NCBI GenBank assembly: GCA_910579325.1
Contig: CAJTTU010000106.1
Coordinates: 1 to 11,555, forward strand
Origin: an uncultured Lachnospiraceae bacterium
GTDB taxonomy: Bacteria; Bacillota; Clostridia; Lachnospirales; Lachnospiraceae
Length of the DNA stretch: 11,555 bases
Reading direction: 5' to 3'
Part shown: positions 1 through 7,608 of the stretch, piece after piece
Layout of the letters: each line of letters opens with the position of its first letter
Numbering within the stretch: the first letter of the stretch is position 1
Translations under genes and position numbers: made by a program
Notes under the pieces: model-generated
Told to the model about the DNA's origin: nothing
Databases searched by the model: none
The model's input: only the letters and a program-made list of their open reading frames with translations

Positions 1-196
1 GTACCAGAAGAACCTCGTCAGACTGGGAATTTTCAAAAAAATCTTTGTTTCTTCCCACGTATAGATACTGGGGATTCGGTGCTTTCGCATAGGTGAACAG
101 GCGGACGGCAGAAATCGTAGGTTCATTGGAAAGAATGGTCGAAATCGGATGATACTGCCGGAGCCAGTGTTCAATAATAGCCATGCTCAGTTTCAT
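1..196 (-). CDS. N-terminal part of a probable PucR-like transcriptional regulator (cut by window edge)
   Basis: Read on the minus strand, an ATG at 196-194 opens a frame that stays open for 65 codons to the left edge, so only the N-terminus is present. A clean AAGGAG lies at 207-202, five bases before the start, which fixes the start. The peptide begins MKLSMAIIEHWLRQYHPIST and continues with a stretch ending in YLYVGRNKDFF. This pattern resembles the N-terminal sensory region of PucR-type helix-turn-helix regulators common in Lachnospiraceae. The DNA-binding C-terminus that would prove the family lies outside the window. The gene is transcribed divergently from the protease at 497, so the 300-bp gap between them probably holds promoters for both. 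The gene is well supported; the family assignment is from recall and only moderate. Confidence 0.6.
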   Translation of the reverse strand, partial: MKLSMAIIEHWLRQYHPISTILSNEPTISAVRLFTYAKAPNPQYLYVGRNKDFFENSQSDEVLLV

Positions 197-288
197 AAAA
201 ACTCCTTTTGTCTGTGTGGACGAAAAACTGTTTTTCTCTGTCAGACAGCCATATATTTATCAGATATATACATAAAAGGTGAATCGGG

Positions 289-301
289 TATATTCAATAT
301 A
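289..301. repeat. 13-bp palindrome, possible operator
   Basis: TATATT-C-AATATA is a perfect inverted repeat with a one-base centre, lying between two divergent genes. A regulator binding site is possible, since the left gene looks like a transcription factor. The surrounding DNA is so AT-rich that chance is a serious alternative. Confidence 0.25.
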
Positions 302-341
302 ACTGATATTTTCAGATAATACAATATATTAGGGAGATTCT

Positions 342-484
342 ATGGAAAACAATTTATAGCAGAGACAGGCAATAAGCAGGATGTCATCGACAATACCCAA
401 AGGATGACGGATATCCGGGCGCCGGGCTGCGGCTTCACAGTCCTGCCTTCTCCGGAATATGATAATAAAAAAAGAAAGCAATAA
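342..484 (+). pseudogene. Possible broken short ORF (about 47 codons) ahead of the subtilase
   Basis: An AGGGAG at 331-336 sits five bases before ATG 342-344, a good initiation site, yet the frame stops after five codons (MENNL, TAG 357-359). The -1 frame is open from 344 to a TAA at 482-484. One extra A in the GAAAAC run (345-350) would join the start to that frame and give a 47-residue protein beginning MEKQFIAETGNKQ and containing IRAPGCGFTVL. The product is not recognised. The protease begins 12 bases after this stop in the same frame and has no ribosome binding site of its own, so the short ORF may once have coupled its translation. A sequencing error in the A run would also explain the pattern, as would a coincidentally open frame. 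Confidence 0.35.
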
Positions 485-496
485 CTATGAATTAAA

Positions 497-1420
497 ATGA
501 TGCCATCAATGGTTGGTTTAAATCATAAATGGGGGCTTACGGGGAAAGGGATTAATGTGGCCGTATTGGATACGGGTATCTTCCGTCATCCGGACTTTGA
601 TAACCGGATTGTGTTTTTCAGAGACTTTGTCAGGGGAAAGCAGCGGCTTTATGACGACAATGGCCACGGAACCCACGTGGCGGGCATCATAGGAGGCAGC
701 GGCGCGGCTTCGGACGGACGGTTTCGGGGCATTGCGCCGGGATGCGGGATCGCCGCCTTAAAGGTACTCGACCGAAAAGGCAACGGCAGCCTGAAATGCG
801 TCCTGTCCGGTTTGCGCTGGGTGCTGAAATATCACCGGCAGTACGGAATCCGCATTGTGAATATTTCCGTGGGAGCGATTCCGAAGGAGCCCGGCGACGA
901 GTCGGTGCTGATCCGTTCCGTGGAGCAGCTGTGGGAGGAGGGGCTGATCGTGACGGTGGCGGCCGGGAACCGGGGGCCGAAAAAGAACACCGTGACCACG
1001 CCGGGAATCAGTAAAAAAGTGATTACGGTGGGCTGCTATGACGACGTGAAGGCGGTGGAGGTGGCCGGCTCGGTGATGTCCGATTACTCCGGCAGAGGGC
1101 CGGTGGCAGAGACCTGCATCGTAAAACCGGAGGTGGTGGCCTCCGGTTTCAACGTCGTTTCCTGCAATGTGATCAGCCCCCGCCATCCGAAGCCCTACAC
1201 GATGAAAAGCGGCACCTCCATGGCCACGCCCATGGTGTCCGGCGCCATGGCTCTTCTGCTGGAGAAGTATCCGGAGATGACGAATGTCCAGGCAAAGCTG
1301 CGGCTTTATGAGAGCTGCGACGACCTGGGGCTTCCGAAAAGCCATCAGGGCTGGGGGCGGCTGAATATCGACAGGCTTTTGGCGCTGCCTTATTCAGTAG
1401 CGTTAAAAGCTGCGCCGTAA
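497..1420 (+). CDS. S8 family subtilisin-like serine protease, leaderless and probably intracellular
   Basis: A 307-residue protein that is essentially one complete subtilase catalytic domain. The triad is in its standard motifs: Asp25 in VLDTG, His57 in NGHGTHVAG, Ser241 in SGTSMATP; the oxyanion-hole Asn158 is in AAGN. These proteases hydrolyse peptide bonds through the Asp-His-Ser triad. There is no signal peptide or transmembrane segment, and only about 20 residues precede the domain, so a classical propeptide is missing. Intracellular subtilases of Clostridia often look like this. The start is the first of two adjacent ATGs after an in-frame TGA at 488-490. No Shine-Dalgarno lies close to it, only a purine run at 467-478, so the start is plausible but poorly supported. 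A strong terminator follows, so the gene is probably transcribed apart from the operon at 1768. Substrate unknown. Confidence 0.95.
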   Translation: MMPSMVGLNHKWGLTGKGINVAVLDTGIFRHPDFDNRIVFFRDFVRGKQRLYDDNGHGTHVAGIIGGSGAASDGRFRGIAPGCGIAALKVLDRKGNGSLKCVLSGLRWVLKYHRQYGIRIVNISVGAIPKEPGDESVLIRSVEQLWEEGLIVTVAAGNRGPKKNTVTTPGISKKVITVGCYDDVKAVEVAGSVMSDYSGRGPVAETCIVKPEVVASGFNVVSCNVISPRHPKPYTMKSGTSMATPMVSGAMALLLEKYPEMTNVQAKLRLYESCDDLGLPKSHQGWGRLNIDRLLALPYSVALKAAP

Positions 1421-1455
1421 GGCGTATTCATAAAAATATGTCAGTGCCTTTTATA

Positions 1456-1494
1456 AAAAGGGCTGTGAAAAAGTCATATTTTCACAGCCCTTTT
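1456..1494 (+). terminator. Perfect hairpin terminator after the subtilase
   Basis: A 16-bp perfect stem (1456-1471 with 1479-1494; core GGGCTGTGAAAA) encloses a 7-base loop. The arms begin with AAAA and end with TTTT, as in intrinsic terminators, so it could also act on antisense transcription. It ends the protease transcript and insulates it from the next operon. Confidence 0.85.
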
Positions 1495-1767
1495 CTGATT
1501 ATGAATGTCACTATTTATCGAAAGATAAAGTTTATTGTAAAAAAAAGTTGATATTATGCTTTACTTACTTACATATTTAGTATATTATTATTTGTATAAA
1601 ATTGGTATTACCGATTGACGATTGATATATATAAAGGCATTGGAAAAATAATTGTGGCTGTATCACCGCCTCGGCAGGAGGCGAGTTTAAGAAACGGGAA
1701 CCGAGGAAAAAAGAACCGTTTAGAGCTGTTTTATAGTTTACGGAAAAGATAAAAGGAGAATGTAACC
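1495..1767 (+). promoter_or_regulatory. Promoter region and structured 5' leader of the SPFH operon
   Basis: From 1495 to about 1635 the DNA is strongly AT-rich, as expected of a promoter, with several TATAAA-like hexamers (1595-1600, 1630-1635). No -35/-10 pair with good spacing could be fixed; TTGACG at 1615-1620 lacks a matching -10. From about 1660 composition shifts and short inverted repeats appear: CGCCTC 1667-1672 with GAGGCG 1678-1683; CCTCGG 1669-1674 with CCGAGG 1701-1706; AAACGG 1692-1697 with CCGTTT 1716-1721. The first two share bases, so they are mutually exclusive. There is no U-run, so this is not a simple terminator. The AAGGAG for the SPFH gene is at 1753-1758. Confidence 0.5.
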
Positions 1768-2964
1768 ATGGCTATTTCTGAGGTGATTGAATTTCAGGGC
1801 TCCCCTGATCTGCTGGTGTGGAAGCACCCCCAGGAGAACTTTAATACCACGTCGCAGCTGATTGTAGACCCGACCCATGAGGCGCTGCTCGTCCTGAACG
1901 GGAATGCGGCCGATCTGTTTGGGGAAGGGCGGCATACGCTGACGACGGCGAATCTGCCCTTTTTGAGAAAATTAATCGAGATACCGACAGGAGGAAAAAC
2001 GCCGTTCCCCTGTAAAATTTATTTTGTCAATAAGGTCCATCAGATGGATCTGCTGTGGGGAACGAAAGATCCCATTCCGCTGGAGGATCCTTTATATGAT
2101 ATTTTCCTCCATGTGATGATTCATGGAAGCCTCTCCTATTCGATCATTGATTCCAGAAAGTTTTTATTAAAGCTTTCCGGTCTGAGAGATTCCTTCGGGC
2201 CTGATATGCTTGTTCCCAAATTCAGGGGAATTGTGGCGAAGCATGTGAAGGACTGCGTGTCCAAGATTATGATCAACGGACATCTGAGTTATTTTATGAT
2301 CAGCGCGAATCTGATGGAGATCAGCGATGTATTGATCGAACGTCTCAATGAGATTTTTGACGCTTATGGAATCCGGATTGAATTTTTCAATGTGGAGACC
2401 GTCTCCGTACCGAAACAGGACTACGATGCGGTCAGCAAAGCGAAGGAAAGACGTACCGGCCGTCTGATCGAAGGGTATTCCTGGCAGGAAGAACGGCAGA
2501 TGATGATTGCCGAGAAATTTGCAGGCAACGAAGGCACCATGGGCGCTTTGGGAGGCGTGATGGGAGGCGCCATGGGGGGCATGGTGATGGGGACCACGAT
2601 CACGGAGATTGCCAAAAACGCACTGGATGCAGGGCGGATTCCCGATACTGCTCCGCCGAAGGATGTGTCCGGCGTAAAGCCTCCCGCAGGCGCAAATGCA
2701 TCGAGCGGCAGCGCGCCCTTTGATGTCAGCGGCTTTTTGCGTTCAGGCGGTACAACGGCTCCGGACATGGACCGGCCGCCCGTGTCGCCGCCGGCAGCAG
2801 AAGGGGGGAAGTTCTGCTCCGAATGCGGTGCGGCTTTAACGCCAGGGGCGAAGTTTTGCGCGGAGTGCGGAAAGCCGGTGGCAAATCATACCTGTCCCGG
2901 CTGTGGGAACGCGATCAAGCCCGGCATGAAATTCTGTCCGGAATGCGGCGCTTCGCTGACGTGA
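1768..2964 (+). CDS. YdjI-like SPFH-domain protein with two C-terminal zinc ribbons
   Basis: 398 residues. Residues about 20-240 read as the divergent SPFH (band-7/flotillin-like) domain of the YdjI or 'virion core protein' class; the stretches DPTHEALLVLNG and FEGR-like LFGEGRHTL, then KIYFVNK and WGTKDPIP, are typical. A Gly/Met-rich segment at 256-275 could contact membrane. A Pro/Ala/Ser-rich linker leads to four CxxC pairs (Cys350/353, 364/367, 376/379, 390/393), which make two tandem zinc ribbons. SPFH proteins form oligomeric scaffolds on membranes; Bacillus YdjI works with PspA, YdjG and YdjH in membrane stress. There is no N-terminal transmembrane helix, so recruitment may depend on the membrane protein encoded next. 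AAGGAG at 1753-1758, nine bases before ATG, supports the start. First gene of the operon. The domain call is firm; the role here is inferred. Confidence 0.92.
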   Translation: MAISEVIEFQGSPDLLVWKHPQENFNTTSQLIVDPTHEALLVLNGNAADLFGEGRHTLTTANLPFLRKLIEIPTGGKTPFPCKIYFVNKVHQMDLLWGTKDPIPLEDPLYDIFLHVMIHGSLSYSIIDSRKFLLKLSGLRDSFGPDMLVPKFRGIVAKHVKDCVSKIMINGHLSYFMISANLMEISDVLIERLNEIFDAYGIRIEFFNVETVSVPKQDYDAVSKAKERRTGRLIEGYSWQEERQMMIAEKFAGNEGTMGALGGVMGGAMGGMVMGTTITEIAKNALDAGRIPDTAPPKDVSGVKPPAGANASSGSAPFDVSGFLRSGGTTAPDMDRPPVSPPAAEGGKFCSECGAALTPGAKFCAECGKPVANHTCPGCGNAIKPGMKFCPECGASLT

Positions 2965-2990
2965 TGATGAAATAATCGGAGGGTGAAAAA

Positions 2991-3689
2991 ATGAAAAACA
3001 GCACGGCAAAAAGAACCGGAATGATGACTGCGCTGATTTATGTGATTATTTTTGCGGTTTTTAATTTACTGGTATTTTTGATTTTTAAAGAGAAGAATAA
3101 CGTGTTCTGGCTGAGCTATGGCTTTGCGTGCATGGCCTTTGTGATTCATATCGGAAGCATGTTTTTTGCTTTGAGTACGCTGGAGACCGAGGCGGTATTT
3201 ATGGGAATCCCGCTGGCTTCCCTCTCATTATATTATTTTTTTGCCGCAGTATTCGCGGCCGTCGTATTTATGGCGTTTCAGGTGGCGCCCTTTAAGCTGG
3301 CTCTGGTGATTCATATTTTGATTCTGGCCGTTTATTTGGTTGTGGCCATTCTGGCGCTGATGGCGAGGGATGTGGTTCAGGATGTGAACGATACGGTTAA
3401 GGAAAATGTAGCCGCGATCAAGACGCTGAATGTAGATATCGACGTTCTGATTCCACAAGTGTCGGACCCGTCCTTAAAAAAGGCCTTAAAAAAAGTCAGC
3501 GAGACCGTAAAATATTCCGATCCCATTTCCAATGAGGCCGTGGCGGAGATCGAGCAGCAAATTATGCAGACGGTGAACGAGCTCAGGATTCACATTGAGA
3601 ATAACAACAATACCGAAGCGGTTCAGGCCTGCAAGGATGTGGAGGTATTGTTTCTGCAGCGAAACAGTTTGCTGAAAGCAACCAAGTGA
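2991..3689 (+). CDS. Four-helix integral membrane protein with cytoplasmic helical tail
   Basis: 232 residues, family not recognised. Four hydrophobic segments are evident at about 11-32, 37-61, 71-97 and 100-124. A charged, soluble C-terminal half (about 125-232) is rich in predicted helix and contains repeated KKxL/KKALKK patterns and an asparagine run (IENNNNTE). A short basic N-terminus (KNSTAKR) suggests both termini face the cytoplasm. GGAGG at 2978-2982 precedes the ATG by eight bases. The gap to the SPFH gene is only 26 bases, which indicates co-transcription. A membrane anchor or receptor for the SPFH scaffold or for the cytosolic zinc-ribbon proteins is a reasonable guess. No catalytic motif is visible. 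Confidence 0.88.
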   Translation: MKNSTAKRTGMMTALIYVIIFAVFNLLVFLIFKEKNNVFWLSYGFACMAFVIHIGSMFFALSTLETEAVFMGIPLASLSLYYFFAAVFAAVVFMAFQVAPFKLALVIHILILAVYLVVAILALMARDVVQDVNDTVKENVAAIKTLNVDIDVLIPQVSDPSLKKALKKVSETVKYSDPISNEAVAEIEQQIMQTVNELRIHIENNNNTEAVQACKDVEVLFLQRNSLLKATK

Positions 3690-3724
3690 AATATCGGAAT
3701 ACATACAGCAGAGGTTAAAAAAAG

Positions 3725-5728
3725 ATGTCTTCCCAATATAAAAGCTTGAGATGCGGCGGTTGCGACGGCACCCTTGAATATAATAAAGAGAAGAAGGTCT
3801 GGGTATGTATCTACTGCGGCAATGAGATTCGCCGTGAGGAAGAATATGACGGCCTTTACACCATTAAAAATGTGGTAAGGCAGGTGCTGGTGGATTTGGC
3901 ATACGGGCGGCTAGACGCTGCGAACAAAAACCTGATTGAGTGTGAAAAGATTGCCTCCGATTATGTGGGGACGCTGATCGCCGGTATCTGCGTAAAGGTT
4001 TTTACATTGATCACACCTGGCGCATGTCAGCAAAGCGAGAGCAGAGGCTTATTCGGACAGGTAAAAATACAGTATGAACAGCTGCGGGCCTGCGACGCCG
4101 GCATTTCATCAGAGGAGGAAGCCTTGTACGAGTCCTTCGGCGGAAAAAACGATGCTTTTGGCGTCCTGCTGCTTGTTTTTGACACGCTGGGCGCAAAGGT
4201 GCATCTGGATTTTGTGAACCAGTTTTTTGACGCGTCCACAGTGTACTCATCAAAATTGAACGCGAATCTGCTCACCTACGCGTTCAGGCATAACCGCCTG
4301 GATATGATCGATCAGATATTTTCCAATGTGGAGAATATTAACTGCAAAGACGCGTTATGGATTCTGCTTAATTCCTATCAGGACGGAGAAAAAAAACAGA
4401 ATTACATTCCCGCTTTATTTGAAAGAGCTGCGTTTCAGCCGGAAGATTACAAAACAATAGAAGCCTATATCGGAAATACAAAGGACAGCACACAGACAAA
4501 AATAATCGTGTATTCTAATTCGGTCAAATATCACATAGCGCCTGCCGTTCAGGCGGTCACCGACCATATCATGACAGATGCCGCTATGAATGAAGATCAG
4601 ATCAGGACCGTGATCGCCGCTTTTTGTAATACCCATCCCAAAGACGCCGAATTGTATGATCTGGTGGAGCAGATTTATACGAAGCATTCCGGCTTTATGG
4701 CAAATTCCGAGATGGATGTGATATTGGAAAGCAGATTATTCGTCAAGCTTGCAAAAGGAACTGTCTGCCGTATGCTGGGGCGGGCGGACTGGCTGGTGTC
4801 CGACCGTATCTCCATGCTGGAGAAATCCGAAAGGTGCAAGCTGGACGTCAGGGCCAATGACGCCATTCTGGCGGATCTTTTGCTGCGCAACCAGGAAGAC
4901 ACGGATGTCCGTCTGGCGCTGGTCAGTAAAATGACAGCCTATGTGGAAACGGTGTCCACCGCTGTGATGACTGACTTTATTCTGAAATCTGCGACAGACG
5001 GGGAGCGGAAACCGGAGGTTCTGGCGGAACTGTTAAAGCTTGACTTAAATATAAGCTTTTTTCGTGAGGTTTTAAGCAGGTATCTCCAAAGCTCTGTGGA
5101 TTCTCCCGAGGTGAAAAAGGAGATTTCACAGATGCTGAGCGATCAGGGACTGCAGGTGGATTCCGACGTATTGCTGGATATGGTCTGCAGCGCGCAGTCC
5201 TCCAACTATATGGAAACGGCGGACTTTATCAAAAAAGCGTTGCAAAACGGGACAAGACTGCCGGATAGCGCTCTGAGTATCTATATGGAGAGGGTGCCTC
5301 CGCAGCAATACCATCATGAGCTGATTTCCCTGCTTCACACCACGGCTTCCCAGATTTCCGATCAGGCGCTGGCTTGTTATGTGTTATATGCCGAAGGGGA
5401 TTATGAGATCAAGGTGCAGAACAGTCTGGTTTTTGGGGAACAGAACGGAAAAAGCTTTGGCACCTCCTCCTGTCAGATCCGCTGCCTGAACGCCGGTATT
5501 CAGTGCAATCTGTTTCAGGCTTATGTTCTGGTCACGGAGGATTCGGCGGCGGCGGTGGAGGCGATTGTAAACGCGATGAAAAATGCAGGTGCGAAGCTCA
5601 ATCCTATGATGACTGTAAACGGACAGCAGGTCAAATTTAAAAAATTCGCAACGGAGCATAAGGCGCAGCTTTCGCCGACGGCATTGCAGCTTTGTGAGCA
5701 GAATAAAGTGTTTTCGATATTTTTTTAA
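3725..5728 (+). CDS. Large helical-repeat protein with N-terminal zinc ribbon
   Basis: 667 residues. The N-terminus carries a zinc ribbon formed by Cys10/Cys13 (CGGC) and Cys28/Cys31 (CIYC), in the style of ribbons that begin proteins of SPFH-linked clusters. The rest (about 45-560) appears almost wholly alpha-helical, with leucine-rich segments resembling an irregular TPR- or HEAT-like solenoid. The final 100 residues look more mixed (YEIKVQNSLVFG, MTVNGQQVKFKKF) and may be a separate small domain. No signal peptide, transmembrane helix or enzyme motif is visible, so it is probably a cytosolic scaffold or adaptor. It starts 35 bases after the membrane-protein gene; the AGAGG at 3710-3714 is a modest ribosome binding site. 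A 115-base gap with a long inverted repeat follows. Family not recognised. Confidence 0.88.
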   Translation: MSSQYKSLRCGGCDGTLEYNKEKKVWVCIYCGNEIRREEEYDGLYTIKNVVRQVLVDLAYGRLDAANKNLIECEKIASDYVGTLIAGICVKVFTLITPGACQQSESRGLFGQVKIQYEQLRACDAGISSEEEALYESFGGKNDAFGVLLLVFDTLGAKVHLDFVNQFFDASTVYSSKLNANLLTYAFRHNRLDMIDQIFSNVENINCKDALWILLNSYQDGEKKQNYIPALFERAAFQPEDYKTIEAYIGNTKDSTQTKIIVYSNSVKYHIAPAVQAVTDHIMTDAAMNEDQIRTVIAAFCNTHPKDAELYDLVEQIYTKHSGFMANSEMDVILESRLFVKLAKGTVCRMLGRADWLVSDRISMLEKSERCKLDVRANDAILADLLLRNQEDTDVRLALVSKMTAYVETVSTAVMTDFILKSATDGERKPEVLAELLKLDLNISFFREVLSRYLQSSVDSPEVKKEISQMLSDQGLQVDSDVLLDMVCSAQSSNYMETADFIKKALQNGTRLPDSALSIYMERVPPQQYHHELISLLHTTASQISDQALACYVLYAEGDYEIKVQNSLVFGEQNGKSFGTSSCQIRCLNAGIQCNLFQAYVLVTEDSAAAVEAIVNAMKNAGAKLNPMMTVNGQQVKFKKFATEHKAQLSPTALQLCEQNKVFSIFF

Positions 5729-5757
5729 AGAAATCTCAACAAAGAATGTTTCAAGTC

Positions 5758-5822
5758 CATGTACTCCCGGAATTTTTCAGCACCTGCTTTTGCGGTTGAT
5801 TTTCCGCTGTCGAGAGTACATG
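5758..5822 (+). repeat. Long inverted repeat in the intercistronic gap (possible RNA hairpin)
   Basis: CATGTACTC (5758-5766) pairs perfectly with GAGTACATG (5814-5822), and inside it CGGAA (5768-5772) pairs with TTCCG (5802-5806); a smaller inner pairing around ACC/GGT is also possible. The stem ends about 10 bases before the G-rich ribosome binding site (AGGGGGAAGG, 5831-5840) of the next gene. It lacks a terminal T-run, so it looks more like a transcript-processing, stability or translation-control element than a terminator. Confidence 0.55.
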
Positions 5823-5843
5823 ATAAAATAAAGGGGGAAGGAT

Positions 5844-7604
5844 ATGAGCCGTGATTATGAGGAGGAACAGCGGGAAATAGAGCGCCTGGTCGATGAGATC
5901 AACAGGCTGGTCGATGAAAACAATCGGCTGACTGAAGAAATTAATATGGCGCTTAGCAATATCAATGTTCTGCAGAACAATGTGATCAGCCTTTACAACA
6001 GCTTCGAGCCCAAAATGAGCCGGCTGTCAGGCGAGGTGTATACCAACAGCGATCATACCGACGCGGTGCGTCAGGCGATCGAGGAGATGTCGACACAGTA
6101 TTTTGCCTTTAAGTCGCTGTCCACCGCGTCAAAAAACGTGACGCAGTATACCGATGAGTATTATACCCGTTTCTCGTACTATAACCAGCTGCGCAGAATC
6201 ACGCTGGGCTATGTGATCGGTCTGGATGCCAACTTTGTAACCAGCGAAAATATGCGCAAAACGGTGGAGAAGGCGTATCTGCAAAACACGGAATACTGGC
6301 TTGCCTATGCCACGATGGCGGTGATGCTGTGGGCCACGGACGAAAAGGAGGCCGCCTGCCGGGCGCTGGATAAGGCGATGTTTATCGAGCCCCAGAAGGC
6401 GGCGCTGTATTTTATGCTGATTAACCTGCGGTTTTCCCGCAATGAAACCGCCCAGAGATGGCTCTTAAATTATATGGAGCGGGTGAATCCGTCAAATCTG
6501 GGCGAGGAATGGCAGTATCTTTTGCAGGCATATCTTGCAGGCGCTTTTGGGGAGAATGAAGGCTTCCAGGCCGAGGTGGGGAAGTATTTTAAGAAAATGC
6601 TGGTTCAGTCGGAGGCTACCACCGCGGATTTCAGCAAACGGTTTATCGACCGCGCTTATCAGTATGCCGACACGTATCTGCACCGGACAAAGGAAAGCTT
6701 TGCGTATTTAAAGGGAACCTGTTCCGATTACGATCAGCTGATGGACACACTGTCCAATGCGGAGAAAAATTCGCTGCTGGCCCGGTATTACGAGGCGCTG
6801 CTCTACGAGGAGGACAAGCGGGGAGAGGACATCGCCCAGAGAATAGAAAACGTACTGTACGCGCTGATCAATAATTACGACGACGCGGAGCTTGAGGTAG
6901 TCAAGAAGATTAAGCTGAATGAGCATATCATTGCCGCTCAGGGAGACCAGAGCGCCGCACAGAGAAAATTTGACGCGGAGTTTGGCGGCAGGGGGAATAA
7001 AAATTTTGCCGGCCTGCTGACGGACTGGGCATTTACGGAGGATAATAACATCACGCCCTTAAGCGTGCGCAGGTTCTCCATCTCCTTCATGAAGGACTGG
7101 ATTTTCAAGGGGTATGAGAAATATGCCATGAGCTATCGAGACACGGAAAAGCAGGCGTACTTGTTTAACGTGGACGGATGCGAGGTGACCTGCACGGAAA
7201 ATGATTTTTCCAAAGGGAAGGAAAGCATCGAACAGTACTATGAAAAAAATAAATGGAAAAACGTCTTTGCCGACAAATTTATTAAGATCTACGGCCTGAT
7301 TGCCCTGGCCGGCCTGGTGATGCTGGTGATCATGGGAGTTCAGCTCGGCAAAGGACATTTTTCGCCGGTAGCATTGACGGCGGGCATTCTTCTGGTGCTG
7401 CTGGGAGCATTCCTGCTGTGGCGTCAGACAGTGGCGATGCTGGAGCAGCTGAAGGAAAAGCAGCGGCTTGGCATACAAAGGCTTCAGCATGCATTGGAGG
7501 AGCTGGGAGAGTGGCGCAGCCTTTATCACAGAGAAGATGAAAAGCTGTCGGATTTGGAGATGGCATTAAAGCAATTTGGAACGATTCAGGAGCAGGAGGG
7601 ATAA
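5844..7604 (+). CDS. Coiled-coil membrane-anchored helical protein, paralogue A
   Basis: 586 residues, family not recognised. Residues 1-52 form a clear heptad coiled coil (RLVDEINRLVDENNRL). A helical, TPR-like body follows, with the signature YWLAYATMAVMLW, LINLRFSRNETAQRW and LLQAYLAGAFG. Two hydrophobic segments at about 484-501 and 508-526 form a transmembrane hairpin with a short loop. The C-terminal 60 residues are again coiled coil. Both long ends would then lie in the cytoplasm. The next gene encodes a paralogue with the same architecture, 4 bases downstream. The start follows a very G-rich ribosome binding site at 5831-5840, and no earlier in-frame start looks better. A tethered structural or oligomeric partner of the AAA+ ATPase or SPFH scaffold is plausible but unproven. 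Confidence 0.9.
   Translation: MSRDYEEEQREIERLVDEINRLVDENNRLTEEINMALSNINVLQNNVISLYNSFEPKMSRLSGEVYTNSDHTDAVRQAIEEMSTQYFAFKSLSTASKNVTQYTDEYYTRFSYYNQLRRITLGYVIGLDANFVTSENMRKTVEKAYLQNTEYWLAYATMAVMLWATDEKEAACRALDKAMFIEPQKAALYFMLINLRFSRNETAQRWLLNYMERVNPSNLGEEWQYLLQAYLAGAFGENEGFQAEVGKYFKKMLVQSEATTADFSKRFIDRAYQYADTYLHRTKESFAYLKGTCSDYDQLMDTLSNAEKNSLLARYYEALLYEEDKRGEDIAQRIENVLYALINNYDDAELEVVKKIKLNEHIIAAQGDQSAAQRKFDAEFGGRGNKNFAGLLTDWAFTEDNNITPLSVRRFSISFMKDWIFKGYEKYAMSYRDTEKQAYLFNVDGCEVTCTENDFSKGKESIEQYYEKNKWKNVFADKFIKIYGLIALAGLVMLVIMGVQLGKGHFSPVALTAGILLVLLGAFLLWRQTVAMLEQLKEKQRLGIQRLQHALEELGEWRSLYHREDEKLSDLEMALKQFGTIQEQEG
7594..7599 (+). promoter_or_regulatory. Shine-Dalgarno that sets the paralogue B start
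   Basis: A perfect AGGAGG nine bases before ATG 7609. It lies inside the last codons of paralogue A and argues for this ATG over an upstream in-frame TTG at 7576, which would overlap the preceding gene. Confidence 0.85.
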
Positions 7605-7608
7605 GGCC

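Larger units (their letters stand above)
197..496. other. Divergent intergenic region, AT-rich in its left half
   Basis: These 300 bases separate the minus-strand regulator from the plus-strand protease. The part around 250-330 is very AT-rich and is the likely site of both promoters, but no canonical TTGACA/TATAAT pair with 16-18 bp spacing stands out. It contains a 13-bp palindrome (289-301), a loose direct repeat beginning TCAGATA (260 and 312), and from 331 on a short reading frame that appears broken (annotated separately). Confidence 0.6.

Noticed and set aside
758..1345. 195-aa open frame on the minus strand inside the subtilase
   Set aside because: It is antisense to a gene with intact catalytic motifs and is rich in His/Arg, as expected of a shadow frame in GC-rich DNA.
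1615..1635. TTGACG plus TATAAA as a sigma-A promoter
   Set aside because: The two hexamers are only nine bases apart, far too close for a -35/-10 pair.
7576..7608. Upstream TTG start for paralogue B
   Set aside because: It would overlap paralogue A and lacks a ribosome site, whereas ATG 7609 has a perfect AGGAGG nine bases upstream.
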